From NCBI GenBank assembly GCA_018823175.1, contig JAHJIY010000040.1, positions 80,888 to 144,887 of the forward strand: a stretch of 64,000 bases of DNA, in the 5' to 3' direction. This stretch comes from Pseudomonadota bacterium. GTDB lineage: Bacteria > Desulfobacterota > Desulfobulbia > Desulfobulbales > JAHJIY01. Under the pieces are notes generated by a model that was not told the DNA's origin, searched no databases, and saw only the letters and a program-made list of their open reading frames with translations. Both the position numbers and the translations under genes were made by a program. Positions 28,816-39,426 of this stretch are shown piece by piece (position 1 is the first letter of the stretch; every line of letters begins with the position of its first letter).

Positions 28816-29820
28816 TCATAAAGATCTAAATTTTATCACCAGGATCAGCAATGGTAAAAAAGAAATCACCATCACAAAGAACCCGTCTTCCGGATGAAGA
28901 TTCGCATACCAGGCCAAAGGCAGCAACCAGAACAGATTTATCGCCAAAACTCCCAGCGTAACTTTCTTGTGCGACTCAAAATACCGGGCCGCACACTGAT
29001 AGGCATGGGAACAATGGGCCGCATACCAGCGCTCCCGCCGGTATATCCGGGAAAGTAAGGTAACAGTCGCATCAACCAGAAAGACGCCGAACAGGATCAG
29101 CCAACTCCAGAGTGATACCAGATGAAGGCTTGTGGTATAAATCGCTAAAACCGCCAGGATAAAGCCCAAAAAACCGCTGCCCGCGTCGCCCATGAATATT
29201 TTGGCCGGTGGCCAGTTCCAGACCAGAAAGCCAAGACAACTGGCGGCCAGAAGCAGCAGCAGGATAATTTCAGGATTTTTCCCGACGCTTAAAAAAATTA
29301 TTCCCGCCACACCCGCCGCTACAGAGATAACCTCGATTGAAGCGATCCCGTCAATGCCGTCCATAAAATTAAAAAGATTAAGGACCCAGACCATAAAAAT
29401 CAGCCCGGCCAGATTAAGGAGCCAACCAGGCAGCCAGAAACTGCCGGCAACCGACACGCCCGGCACCCCGCCCAGACAATAAAGCGCCAACCCAGCCGCG
29501 CCGAAATGGACCAACAAACGCAAGCGGGCGGAAACATGGCCACGATCATCAACCAAGCCGATCGCCGCGACCAGGCCGCCGCCAACCGATAAGGCCCAAA
29601 AAACATTATCCGGGATGCGGCCGGAGAAATAAAAAAATAGGACTGCGAGCAGAAAAGTGATAACGATGGCCAGTCCGCCACCCCGTGGGGTGGGGATGGT
29701 ATGGGAACTACGATCGTTAGGAATGTCAAGCAGACTGCTTTTCAGGGCATATGAACGCAATATTCCAGTAAGAACAAGAGACGACAACCAAGCCAAAGTT
29801 ATAATTATAATATCAGTCAT
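28816..29820 (-). CDS. Undecaprenyl-phosphate sugar-1-P transferase (WecA/WbpL family)
   Basis: DIPNDRSSHTIPTPRGGGLAI, NLFNFMDGIDGIAS, IFMGDAGSGFLGF. Confidence 0.94.
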   Translation of the reverse strand: MTDIIIITLAWLSSLVLTGILRSYALKSSLLDIPNDRSSHTIPTPRGGGLAIVITFLLAVLFFYFSGRIPDNVFWALSVGGGLVAAIGLVDDRGHVSARLRLLVHFGAAGLALYCLGGVPGVSVAGSFWLPGWLLNLAGLIFMVWVLNLFNFMDGIDGIASIEVISVAAGVAGIIFLSVGKNPEIILLLLLAASCLGFLVWNWPPAKIFMGDAGSGFLGFILAVLAIYTTSLHLVSLWSWLILFGVFLVDATVTLLSRIYRRERWYAAHCSHAYQCAARYFESHKKVTLGVLAINLFWLLPLAWYANLHPEDGFFVMVISFLPLLILVIKFRSL

Positions 29821-29844
29821 GCCATACCGACCAACCGCACATCG

Positions 29845-30978
29845 TCATGCAGACAATGCCGCCAACCAATTGGCGGCATCGGTAATTTTTATCCCGTTAT
29901 GTAATTCTTCCTGTCGCAAATCGAAAACTATCTGCACCGCCTCCGCATCTGGAAATTCACCGGCAAAACGTAATAAACCACGATGCGGCCTGTTGTCACT
30001 CAGCTTGCATTCAATCAACTGCATCAATCGTCCACCCTCACTTAATGCAAAATCGACCTCAACTCCATCCTTAGTGCGGATATAATGCAATCCCGTAGAC
30101 TTACCTTCAGTGTCCTGCCGAAAGTGCGTATGCTTCAACAACATTGCCGCCACCGCATTCTCCAACCGCGTCCCTTGGTCGCCTCTCACCAGGCCTGTAT
30201 CAAAGAAATAAACCTTGGGCGTTTGCATAATCGCACGGGCAATATTGCGATGCCATGGCTGCACGGTGAACACAATAAACAGCGCCTGCAAGATATCCAG
30301 ATAACGTTTCAAGGTTGTCGGAGAGATCGCCAGATCACGCGCAATTGAGGCCAGGGACAACGGTGAGCCCACGCGCTCGCGCAAAAGTTCGACAAACAAA
30401 CGCATCGTATTTATTTCATGCAGGCGAGAGAACTCAAGAACATCCTCACGAATCAAGTCAGAAAAATATTGCGCCCGCCAACGATCCGCCTGAATGGCAT
30501 CAACCGCCAGGCATGGCTCGGGAAAACCACCCCGTTCAAGCAGGTGGTCCAGCGCGGCGATAGGGCTTGTCCCTTGCTGATCACACCATTCACGCACTGA
30601 AATCGGATGTAACCGGTACGCAAAATATCGGCCTGCCAACGATTCTCCCCCTTGGCGAAATGTCTCCATACGGGCACTTCCCGTTATCAGCAACGCTTGT
30701 CCTGCCGGACGCCCATCCACCACTCCTTTAAGCCATCCCTTCCAGTCCCGCATCTTGTGAATTTCGTCCAGAACCAAAATTCCAGCCCGAGTATTCCACG
30801 ATTGCCTTTGCAAGATCACACGATCCGTCAGAACATCCCAATTCAAATACTGGGCGTTACTAAATGACTTCATCAACTGCTGGCTAAACGTGGTTTTCCC
30901 GACTTGACGCGGTCCGGTCAAAATAACCATCTTGGTGGCAAGATCATTCAGAAATGATTTATCGAGATACCGTTTCAT
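29845..30978 (-). CDS. AAA ATPase with DUF4143
   Basis: MVILTGPRQVGKTTF Walker A, ILVLDEIHKMRDWKGWLKGVVD. Confidence 0.92.
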   Translation of the reverse strand: MKRYLDKSFLNDLATKMVILTGPRQVGKTTFSQQLMKSFSNAQYLNWDVLTDRVILQRQSWNTRAGILVLDEIHKMRDWKGWLKGVVDGRPAGQALLITGSARMETFRQGGESLAGRYFAYRLHPISVREWCDQQGTSPIAALDHLLERGGFPEPCLAVDAIQADRWRAQYFSDLIREDVLEFSRLHEINTMRLFVELLRERVGSPLSLASIARDLAISPTTLKRYLDILQALFIVFTVQPWHRNIARAIMQTPKVYFFDTGLVRGDQGTRLENAVAAMLLKHTHFRQDTEGKSTGLHYIRTKDGVEVDFALSEGGRLMQLIECKLSDNRPHRGLLRFAGEFPDAEAVQIVFDLRQEELHNGIKITDAANWLAALSA

Positions 30979-31124
30979 TCGACCATTCTAACACATAATG
31001 CAAGAAAGTCGCGACTATTTTGCAGACACATATTATGAAAATCAAAATCATCGTTCTTTAGTACATGTTCATGGGAAATAAACTACTAGGGACATCAGCA
31101 GAGACCAACTTACACCCAGACAAC

Positions 31125-32102
31125 TCAGGCCGTTCCCTTCAGATACCAGTTAACCGTCCGCCGCAAACCTTCATCCATACTCAAAGGCGGCTCCCAGTTC
31201 AAGAGATGTTTTGCCTTGCCGATCTCAATTTGCAACGAACCGCAAAGCCGCTCAATTTCAGCGGACCTGCCAAGCAACCTTCCCCCGAGACGCAACAAGG
31301 TTTCCGGCACCGGCACCAGCCGAGCCGGACGCCCGATCAATCCGGCAATTCGACGAATCAATTCCGGGGTTGAGAGATCTTCACCGTCAGCCACCATAAA
31401 GGTCTCCCCGGCGGCAGCCGGCTTGACCAGACAATTAAACAGGAAATCGACCAAATTTTCGAGAGAGACAAGACTGCGCCGATTATCAATCCTGCCCAGG
31501 GGTAACGGCACACCCAGATCAATCCACCTCATCAAACTTAAAAAATTAGCCCTGACGCCGGGGCCATAAACCAGAGGCGGACGGACGATGACCAGCTCCA
31601 TGGCGGTATCCGCCGATATCTGCGCCAACCCTTGCTCCGCCTCCCATTTAGAAATGGCATAATGATCAGAGGGACAAGGAGGATCTGCCTCGGAAAATCT
31701 GCGCCCGTTTCCCCCGTCGCTCACCCCGGTTTTTTCGCCATTGACCTTCACGGTGCTCAGATAAACAAAGCGGCGCACCCCGACGCCTGCGGCCTGCCGG
31801 GCCAAATTGATGGTGCCGGCCGTGTTTACTTTGCGAAAATCAGCCAGGGGATCACTGGCCTGATCAGCCATCACATGCACCCGGGCCGCCAGATGGATGA
31901 CCGCATCAACGCCCTGCAGCGCAGCGGACCAATCGGTAGTCGCGTCAATATCGCCGACCACCCGCAGATCAGATTTTATCGTTGGATCACCCGTTTGCCG
32001 GATCGCGCGATAAACAACAAGACCCTTGCCGGCCAGATACACACCCAAGGCCCGGCCGACAAAACCGTCAGCCCCGGTGATCAATACCTTGATGCGCTCC
32101 AT
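31125..32102 (-). CDS. NAD-dependent epimerase/dehydratase (SDR)
   Basis: VLITGADGFVGRALG, VIHLAARVHVM, YAISKWEAE. Confidence 0.9.
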   Translation of the reverse strand: MERIKVLITGADGFVGRALGVYLAGKGLVVYRAIRQTGDPTIKSDLRVVGDIDATTDWSAALQGVDAVIHLAARVHVMADQASDPLADFRKVNTAGTINLARQAAGVGVRRFVYLSTVKVNGEKTGVSDGGNGRRFSEADPPCPSDHYAISKWEAEQGLAQISADTAMELVIVRPPLVYGPGVRANFLSLMRWIDLGVPLPLGRIDNRRSLVSLENLVDFLFNCLVKPAAAGETFMVADGEDLSTPELIRRIAGLIGRPARLVPVPETLLRLGGRLLGRSAEIERLCGSLQIEIGKAKHLLNWEPPLSMDEGLRRTVNWYLKGTA

Positions 32103-32149
32103 CGTTTCACTCTGCGGACTTAATTATCATAAGCTGAGTCGGCATAAAC

Positions 32150-32995
32150 TCACCAGAGCTTCCAGCCATGGGTTTGAAAAAAAGTATAGCCGGAACGGAC
32201 AAACATCAAAACATGGCGCCAGCCCTTACGGGAGGTATGGCCGCCGAAATGAGTAATCTTCACGGCCGGCACATAGGCCAGTTGCCCGACCTTCCCGGCC
32301 CGTAAGGAAAGATCAAAATCCTCAAAATACAAGAAATATTCAGGCGAAAAACCTTTCAGCTCCTGCAAAGGCACATTCCGAAAAAACATAAAGCAACCAC
32401 TAACGATCGGCACCGACAATACCGAGTGGTCCCCGCATTCCGCCTCCATTTCATAACGGGCCAACCGCTTTTGAAAAAGACGTTTAACAAACCGGGGAGC
32501 AAAACCTCGAAGCCCTAAATCAAGCAGGGTCGGATACCGCTTGACCAGAAACTGCCGCTCGCCGTCCATACTCCGCGAAATAGGGGAAAGACAGGTCACC
32601 GACGGATGGGCCGCCATAAATTTAAAACACTCGGCGATGGCTTCGGAACCAAGAATAACATCCGGATTAAGAATCAAATAATAAACCGAAGATGACCGGC
32701 TGATCGCCAGATTATGACCGGCGCCGAAACCAACATTACCATGACCTGAAATCACGGCAAAACCAAGATAATTTTCGGCTCCGCCAAGCTGGTCGACCAC
32801 GGCCTGCAAGGCAGACCGCCAGTCCTCGCCCGGCCCATTGTCCACCAGATACACCGAGGCATTCTTGAGCAGGCCGCGTTTCCCGGCAACAGAAATTGCC
32901 CGAACCAGACTCCCCAGAGTTTTTGCAAGTAAAGGGAGATCAGGCGCATAAGTAACAACGGAGACCACAAGATCTTGGGGGGGCAAATTATCCAC
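32150..32995 (-). CDS. Family 2 glycosyltransferase (rhamnosyltransferase-like)
   Basis: VVSVVTYAPDLPLLAKTL, YYLILNPDVILGSEAI, EYFLYFEDFDLSLRAGKVG. Confidence 0.9.
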   Translation of the reverse strand: MDNLPPQDLVVSVVTYAPDLPLLAKTLGSLVRAISVAGKRGLLKNASVYLVDNGPGEDWRSALQAVVDQLGGAENYLGFAVISGHGNVGFGAGHNLAISRSSSVYYLILNPDVILGSEAIAECFKFMAAHPSVTCLSPISRSMDGERQFLVKRYPTLLDLGLRGFAPRFVKRLFQKRLARYEMEAECGDHSVLSVPIVSGCFMFFRNVPLQELKGFSPEYFLYFEDFDLSLRAGKVGQLAYVPAVKITHFGGHTSRKGWRHVLMFVRSGYTFFQTHGWKLW

Positions 32996-33024
32996 TCAGC
33001 TTGATTTCCAGATAGAAAGCATGA

Positions 33025-34581
33025 TTATTTGGGTGAGGATCTGACCAACAGGCAGCGAATGGCAAAAATTGTCTGGGTAAAAAAATTCTGCCGCCTGATC
33101 CCCAGCCGCAAAAGCTTGGCCATGCGGACCAGGACCAACCCCTGCCGACTCCAGATATCAAGATAGTTCTTGATGAACTGTCTGGCCTCAGGGGAAATAA
33201 ACAAATTCCTTTGATCAATTCTTTCATAGAGATCCTGAGCCTGAACTATACTCTGCGGGAAGCGTTTATTCCCTTCCTCCCAGAACCTCCACATTTTTCG
33301 CCAGGAAATTATGCGCGGGTTCAAGGCTCCGACCTTGTTTTCCGCATGCTGCCGGTAATAAACCAGCGACTCATCAATATAACAGATATTGCCGCAGGCT
33401 CCGGCCAACATCGCCAGCCACCAGTCGTGCATCAAGGTAGAAGGGGGAATAGGTACCGCAAGATCCAGTAAGGTGTTATTAATCAGGACCGTACAGCCGG
33501 TCACATAATTCTGGACCAGCAGAACCTCGAGAGGATTGATCGTTTCATGACGCATGAATTGATAGGTCATCATCGATGGGCTTATAAAACGAAGATTTTC
33601 ATCAACCACCACCAGATCAGAGTAAACAAGAACCGGTTTATTTTCACTTCCGCTTTCCGTTTCAAGCATCTTCCGTAATTGCCGCTTCAGTTTCCATTTT
33701 TCCCAAAAATCATCCTGATCGGCCAAGGCGACATATTGCGCTGATTTTTCCTTAGCATACGCAAGAAGAAGCCCGAAGTTAGCGACAGCCCCGACATGAC
33801 CCTTGCCATCTGACAGGAGATGTACTCGTTGATCTTCGCAAACGATGGTTTCAACTATTTGCAGCGTGTCATCGGTGGAGCCATCATCCCGGACGATTAA
33901 GCGCCAGTTATCATGGTCCTGGGCCTGAATACTCGCAATCTGTTTTTCAATAAATTGTGCGCCGTTATACGTTCCCATGAGGATGAATATTTCACAGGCA
34001 GATTCCTTGCTCTCGTCCAAAGTAGTTTCGCTTTCAAGCCGGCGGATAATTTTGGCCGGAATCCCACCAACCACGACATTATCGGGGAGCGAATCAACGA
34101 CAACGGCATTGGCCCCGACAATTACATTATTGCCGATCGTGACCCCGCCCAAAATTTTAGCGCCCGCTCCAAGCGTGACATTATCGCCGATCAACGGTCT
34201 CTTGTCCAAACGATAGCCAAGATCCATATAATTGGCCCCGATCGTAACCCCGTGATAAATCAGGGCATTTTTACCGATACGGGCCGCGCCGATCACCGAG
34301 CCCAGGGTATGAGGAAAACAAAGACCGGGACCAACGGAACATTTGGAGGAGATTTCAGTTCCGAAAACAAAGAAATTCCAGAAAGAAAAAATCTTGGCGA
34401 TAAAATGAAAGTTATTCTTTTCAAAATATGCGGAAAGGCGAAAGAGGACGACCGGCAAAAAACGGATATTAAAAAAAAGGCTTTTCAGGATAATCCAAAA
34501 GTTGGCCTTTCTGGATTCACCATCATAGTAAAAATGCCTCTCAACGTCGGAGAGCAATATTTTATATAATGAACTTCCCAT
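33025..34581 (-). CDS. Fusion: left-handed beta-helix (CysE-like) acetyltransferase + family 2 glycosyltransferase
   Basis: N-term IGKNALIYHGVTIGAN...[14 protein letters not shown]-term IFILMGTYNGAQFIEKQIASIQAQDHDNWRLIVRDDGSTDDT. Confidence 0.9.
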   Translation of the reverse strand: MGSSLYKILLSDVERHFYYDGESRKANFWIILKSLFFNIRFLPVVLFRLSAYFEKNNFHFIAKIFSFWNFFVFGTEISSKCSVGPGLCFPHTLGSVIGAARIGKNALIYHGVTIGANYMDLGYRLDKRPLIGDNVTLGAGAKILGGVTIGNNVIVGANAVVVDSLPDNVVVGGIPAKIIRRLESETTLDESKESACEIFILMGTYNGAQFIEKQIASIQAQDHDNWRLIVRDDGSTDDTLQIVETIVCEDQRVHLLSDGKGHVGAVANFGLLLAYAKEKSAQYVALADQDDFWEKWKLKRQLRKMLETESGSENKPVLVYSDLVVVDENLRFISPSMMTYQFMRHETINPLEVLLVQNYVTGCTVLINNTLLDLAVPIPPSTLMHDWWLAMLAGACGNICYIDESLVYYRQHAENKVGALNPRIISWRKMWRFWEEGNKRFPQSIVQAQDLYERIDQRNLFISPEARQFIKNYLDIWSRQGLVLVRMAKLLRLGIRRQNFFTQTIFAIRCLLVRSSPK

Positions 34582-34722
34582 GTGAAAATCACGTCCTGCG
34601 CCGGCAAGACCGGCTCTTTCAATAACCCCCGGGTCAATCAGCGACCGGAAGGGGAAATTGACAGTAATGTGCTTTGGATATTCAGGCCAAAGCGGATTAT
34701 TCCGCTACAAAACCAGGATCTT

Positions 34723-35691
34723 TCAACCGAAATATTTCTTCAGAAAATATTTCATCTTTGAGAGGACCAGTACCACACCGACCAGACTTCTATTTTGGTG
34801 CAATAAACGACAGAAAGAAAATATCAATTTATACTTCAGACTTGTCGGCGAATATGACAAGGCCTGTCTTGCAAGCTTATAAGCCTGCTCAATATTGCGC
34901 TTATCGAGCTGGCGGAATATCTCCCCGGCGACATAGCGTGCCTTGCCGGCCCGGCAATACTGCGCAAGATCTCTTTGGTCGGGATATTTTTCCAGGACCA
35001 GATCCAACGTCAGCAAGGTCTCATCCAGTAAATCAAGGGTCCGGTCACTGGCCCCGCTACCGTGCTTGCGATATCGACTAAGCACCTGATCAATTTTTAA
35101 AACCTTCCCCTGCAGGGCAACTTCAATAAAAAAAAGCCATTCGCTGACCGTCGGAATTCTGGGATCGAAACCCTTAATCGGACAGGCCGACCGTCGCACC
35201 ATAATGGAAGAAGCGCCCTGGATCCCGCCACGCGCGATAATATCCTCGGCACAGGTAATCTGTTCCCTTTTGAGCTGATCGCTGATGAACAATGTCTTGT
35301 TGGTTGCCGAGTCAAAAATTTCCACCGGATGATAACATAGAACCACCTCCGGATCTTTGAAAACCTCCACCTGGGCCGACAGTTTCCCCGGCAAAAACAG
35401 ATCATCGCCACCCATTATCGAGATTAATTCGCCGCGGCAGGCAAAAAAGGCGGCATTGCTGTTACCGGTAATCCCGAGATTATGTTGATTAAAAACCGGC
35501 TTGATGATCTTAGGAAATTTTGCGGCATACTCCTTGATGATCTCCTGATTCCCATCGGTAGAGGCGTCATCAGCCACGACTATTTCCATCTTTGGATAAT
35601 CCTGCCCCAGGACGCTATCCAATGTTTCGCGGATAAAATGCGCCTGATTATAGGTTATGATCATTACTGATACTTTGGGATTTTCAGACAT
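34723..35691 (-). CDS. Family 2 glycosyltransferase
   Basis: KVSVMIITYNQAHFIRETLDSVLGQDYPKMEIVVADDASTDGN. Confidence 0.93.
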   Translation of the reverse strand: MSENPKVSVMIITYNQAHFIRETLDSVLGQDYPKMEIVVADDASTDGNQEIIKEYAAKFPKIIKPVFNQHNLGITGNSNAAFFACRGELISIMGGDDLFLPGKLSAQVEVFKDPEVVLCYHPVEIFDSATNKTLFISDQLKREQITCAEDIIARGGIQGASSIMVRRSACPIKGFDPRIPTVSEWLFFIEVALQGKVLKIDQVLSRYRKHGSGASDRTLDLLDETLLTLDLVLEKYPDQRDLAQYCRAGKARYVAGEIFRQLDKRNIEQAYKLARQALSYSPTSLKYKLIFSFCRLLHQNRSLVGVVLVLSKMKYFLKKYFG

Positions 35692-35708
35692 ATCAAGAAA
35701 TCAACTCT

Positions 35709-37187
35709 CTAATCTTGTGAGGGAAGCCTGTTGGATAATATATCCAACAGTTTTCTTCTATCTTCAACTTCTATCGCAAACCAAGAAAAAAACATTACAA
35801 CCGACATCACGGTGACGGATTTAACCCAATCCATCTCAATATCAGACCAAGTAAGCCATGAGACGACTACTACAACCAACAAACCTAACAACCAGTGACA
35901 TTTCATCCGATAATTAAATTCAATATCGTATCGACTCTTGGCATAAAAACCATAATAAGCAAATAATAGACCATATAATATACTAAAAACTACGCCAATC
36001 CCCTGCAAGTCTTCCAAAACATAAATAGACACAAAAGATATCAACAAAAAACAGCCATTCCAAAGTAGTTCTGTGACAAAAAAAACTTTCATGTCAGCCC
36101 GAGCTAATACAGGCATAGCAACGACGTACGCTGCAACTTTAAAATAGTCTCCGATGAGCATCCACCGAAGTATCTTCAACGAATAATCAAACTCACTTGT
36201 ATAAAAAACATGGATAATCAGAGGTTTAAACAATATGACAATAGTTACCAAGGGAACAAATAATAAAGTTGTTAAATACAACAACTGGCCAACAAATTTT
36301 TGTCGTTGTTCCTTTTCCTGCATTCCAGCAAGGGTAGGCAAATAATAGGTGCCAAGTGACGTCAAAATAAGGGTCACATACATCATGCTTAGGGTCCAGG
36401 CAACGTCAAAAGTGCCGGCAGAATACATCCCCATACGATTTGCAATTAACGCACGGACAAAAAGTAATGTGCCTGTAGTCAAAAGACCAGTGACTACTGT
36501 TGTCCCACCTATAGAAAAAAAATGTTTTGCCTCCTCAACATTAATGCCAACAATTATCCTTTTTAATGCAGGCTTAAGCCAACCAGCAAGATAAGCTTTT
36601 GCAAAAACAACTAAAAACCCTGTTAAGAAAGAAATGCTTAACATCCAAACAAATACTTCCGGTTGGCCATCTTTAACCATTTGAGCAGTTTTATAAACTA
36701 CAGCCAAACTCGTTGCCGCAATGGATATCTGCCCCCAGGCCATAATACCAATCGCCCGGTAGCCATTCAATAATGCGTTAAAAAATGTATAAGCGACCGA
36801 GACCCATAAGCATAAAATCAACCATCGTACCAAAACAATCATTTGAGTAGTTGCTTCACCAAAAATCAATCTGGCGATATCATGGGAAAAACAGACTAAA
36901 CAGATAGAAATCAATACAGTGCAGGCAAAGGTTATCCAGAAAGAAGTCACAATGTAATCATCTCGACTAACTTTCCTTTTGCTCGATAATCCCTGAACCA
37001 AAGCAATTTGTCCCCCCATGGTTCCCACTGAAACTAGTAATTGCTGGATTTGTCTGACAATCGAGAACATACCGACCCCGACAGGCCCTAGCACTACAGC
37101 TAACACCTTTATTGAAAGAGCACCGAAAAACAAACTAGCGATAGTCCCGCTGCTTGTCTTAACAACGGCCTTCAGAATTTCACGCAT
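35709..37187 (-). CDS. O-antigen flippase/translocase (Wzx-like)
   Basis: Polytopic membrane protein; ILKAVVKTSSGTIASLFFGALSIKVLAVVLGPVGVGMFSIVRQ. Confidence 0.85.
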   Translation of the reverse strand: MREILKAVVKTSSGTIASLFFGALSIKVLAVVLGPVGVGMFSIVRQIQQLLVSVGTMGGQIALVQGLSSKRKVSRDDYIVTSFWITFACTVLISICLVCFSHDIARLIFGEATTQMIVLVRWLILCLWVSVAYTFFNALLNGYRAIGIMAWGQISIAATSLAVVYKTAQMVKDGQPEVFVWMLSISFLTGFLVVFAKAYLAGWLKPALKRIIVGINVEEAKHFFSIGGTTVVTGLLTTGTLLFVRALIANRMGMYSAGTFDVAWTLSMMYVTLILTSLGTYYLPTLAGMQEKEQRQKFVGQLLYLTTLLFVPLVTIVILFKPLIIHVFYTSEFDYSLKILRWMLIGDYFKVAAYVVAMPVLARADMKVFFVTELLWNGCFLLISFVSIYVLEDLQGIGVVFSILYGLLFAYYGFYAKSRYDIEFNYRMKCHWLLGLLVVVVVSWLTWSDIEMDWVKSVTVMSVVMFFSWFAIEVEDRRKLLDILSNRLPSQD

Positions 37188-37196
37188 TGATTGATT

Positions 37197-37913
37197 TTAC
37201 CGAGACCAAGAGAAATTGTCTTTGATTGTCTTGGCCGGAATTCCAGCGGCCATAACATTGGAAGGTATTGTTCCAGATACTAAACCTTTGGCGGCTATCA
37301 TCGACCCCGAACCGATTACAGAATTCTTTAACACAGAAACACCATGTGCCAGCCAGACATTGTCTTCTATTATCACTGGAGCAGTATTTTTTTGACCGGC
37401 AACTGTATGCCAGTCAGAATCAGTAATAACTACATCCCATCCAATAATCACATCCTTACCGATTGTTATCTTCTCTTCAGCCATAATTTTAGTATCAGCT
37501 GTAATCCCAGAGGCGGACGAATTCTCCTTACCGCCTATCAGAACTTTTGCATTATCATAAACTAAAATTGTAACACCTTGTCCAATGACAAAATCATTTT
37601 TTATTTCAAGGATTGCCCCTTCCGCAAGGATAATATTTATCGGACTAGTTCCTTCAAGAAAAGATTCAACAATGAGATTGCCATGCAAAATAAACTTAGC
37701 CCCTCGCTGTTTTTTTATGTTAACTTTGATCAATTTATTAGAAAAGCGAATGGCAGTAAATCGCCAGGCACCTGTTAACTTTAGTGAAAGACAGGCACCA
37801 TAAATTAAACTTATAAAAAACCCCACAGGACGTCTAAGATTTTTTGTGACCCACAACAAAGTAGGTGCATCCTTCAAATAATGCTTAATATTTTCTTTTG
37901 TTCTTCTTTGCAC
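37197..37913 (-). CDS. Hexapeptide-repeat acyltransferase (WbbJ-like)
   Basis: IGWDVVITDSDWHTV...NVWLAHGVSVLKNSVIGSGSMIAAKGLVSGTIPSNVMAAGIPAKTI. Confidence 0.85.
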   Translation of the reverse strand: MQRRTKENIKHYLKDAPTLLWVTKNLRRPVGFFISLIYGACLSLKLTGAWRFTAIRFSNKLIKVNIKKQRGAKFILHGNLIVESFLEGTSPINIILAEGAILEIKNDFVIGQGVTILVYDNAKVLIGGKENSSASGITADTKIMAEEKITIGKDVIIGWDVVITDSDWHTVAGQKNTAPVIIEDNVWLAHGVSVLKNSVIGSGSMIAAKGLVSGTIPSNVMAAGIPAKTIKDNFSWSR

Positions 37914-37918
37914 TTTGC

Positions 37919-39016
37919 TTACTTAAACTTATCTATTATTTCGACAATCTTTTCACAACTTTCTTCAGCCAAATGCGGCCCAATAGGCAAACTCAAGATT
38001 TCGCCGGAGAGCATCGTAGTCAAAGGAAAAGAATCTGCTCTTTGCATCATTTCATTATAAGATTTTTGCAAAAACGGCGGGTTAGGATAATGAATCAAGG
38101 ATTCTATCCCAAATTGGGATAAATAAGCTTGTAAGCTGTCTCTTTCGAAGGATCTAATTACAAATAAATGCCAGGCCGAAACAAATTCATCTTCAACCAA
38201 AGGCAAGATAAACTGCGAATTCTTGATATTTTTCAAATAATAAGCTGCAACTCTTTTACGACGATCATTCCACTCATCCAATACCGATAGTTTAACCCTA
38301 AGGAAAGCGGCCTGTAATTCATCCAGTCGGGAGTTTCTTCCTTTTAAATCATGTTGATATTTCTTCCCCGACCCATAATTTCTCAACAATCTAATTTTAG
38401 AAGCCAAGCAATCATCATTAGTAACAATCGCACCGCCATCACCTAAAGCACCTAAATTTTTCCCCGGATAAAAACTAAAAGCCGCAGCATCCCCTAAATT
38501 TCCTGTTCTTGCTTCGCAATATTCAGCGCCATGGGCCTGAGCAGCATCTTCAATAACTTGTAAGTTATATTTTTTTGCCAAATCCTGTATCGGCCCCATA
38601 TTCGCTGGAAGTCCATATAAATGGACAGGCATAATAGCTCGAGTCCGTTTTGAAATAACCTCTTCAATCCTTTCTACATCAATATTATAAGTTTTTTCAT
38701 TGGGCTCTACCGGTACAGGTGTTGCTCCCACAGATGACACCGCCAGCCACGTAGCAATAAATGTATTAGCAGGTACGATTACTTCGTCATTACACCCAAT
38801 ATCCATGGCCTGAAGAATCAAACATAGAGCGTCCAATCCATTAGCAACGCCAATACAATGCTTCACCCCACAATACTGGGCAAATTCACTCTCGAAAGCC
38901 TCTAATTCAGCCCCCATAACATACCATCCAGACTGCATAACACGAAGATATGCCAAATCAAGTTCAGCTTTCAATTCATCATAAGCTGCCCGAAGATCCA
39001 GGAAAGGTATCTTCAT
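37919..39016 (-). CDS. DegT/DnrJ/EryC1 aminotransferase (FdtB/QdtB-like)
   Basis: [48 protein letters not shown]. Confidence 0.92.
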   Translation of the reverse strand: MKIPFLDLRAAYDELKAELDLAYLRVMQSGWYVMGAELEAFESEFAQYCGVKHCIGVANGLDALCLILQAMDIGCNDEVIVPANTFIATWLAVSSVGATPVPVEPNEKTYNIDVERIEEVISKRTRAIMPVHLYGLPANMGPIQDLAKKYNLQVIEDAAQAHGAEYCEARTGNLGDAAAFSFYPGKNLGALGDGGAIVTNDDCLASKIRLLRNYGSGKKYQHDLKGRNSRLDELQAAFLRVKLSVLDEWNDRRKRVAAYYLKNIKNSQFILPLVEDEFVSAWHLFVIRSFERDSLQAYLSQFGIESLIHYPNPPFLQKSYNEMMQRADSFPLTTMLSGEILSLPIGPHLAEESCEKIVEIIDKFK

Positions 39017-39426
39017 TTCTCACTCTTCAAAGCTTTGATAAATAAATCATAATCCCGGTAATAATCATCTTCATCATAAAGATTTGAGGCCAGGGCCATA
39101 CAGACCGAACCGGAAGAAAAATTATCAAGTTCTCGCCAGATCATCGGACAGACATATAAGCCATAATATGATCGATTGAGGTGAAACCTCTTTTTTTGAA
39201 AACCATCATCAAGGACCACGTCAAAACTACCGGACATGGCAACGATCAGCTGATGCAAATCTTTATGGGCATGCCCCCCACGTTCGGCCCCGCCGGGAAC
39301 ATCGTAAAGATAGTAAACCCTTCTGATCTCGAAGGGGATATGATTTGATCCTTCAATAAAAGTCAGGTTACCGCGGGGATCTGAAATTTTAGGCAGGGTG
39401 ATTATCCGACAATCGGCCAGGCTCAT
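39013..39426 (-). CDS. dTDP-6-deoxy-hex-4-ulose 3,4-ketoisomerase (FdtA/QdtA-like)
   Basis: [48 protein letters not shown]. Confidence 0.92.
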   Translation of the reverse strand: MSLADCRIITLPKISDPRGNLTFIEGSNHIPFEIRRVYYLYDVPGGAERGGHAHKDLHQLIVAMSGSFDVVLDDGFQKKRFHLNRSYYGLYVCPMIWRELDNFSSGSVCMALASNLYDEDDYYRDYDLFIKALKSEK

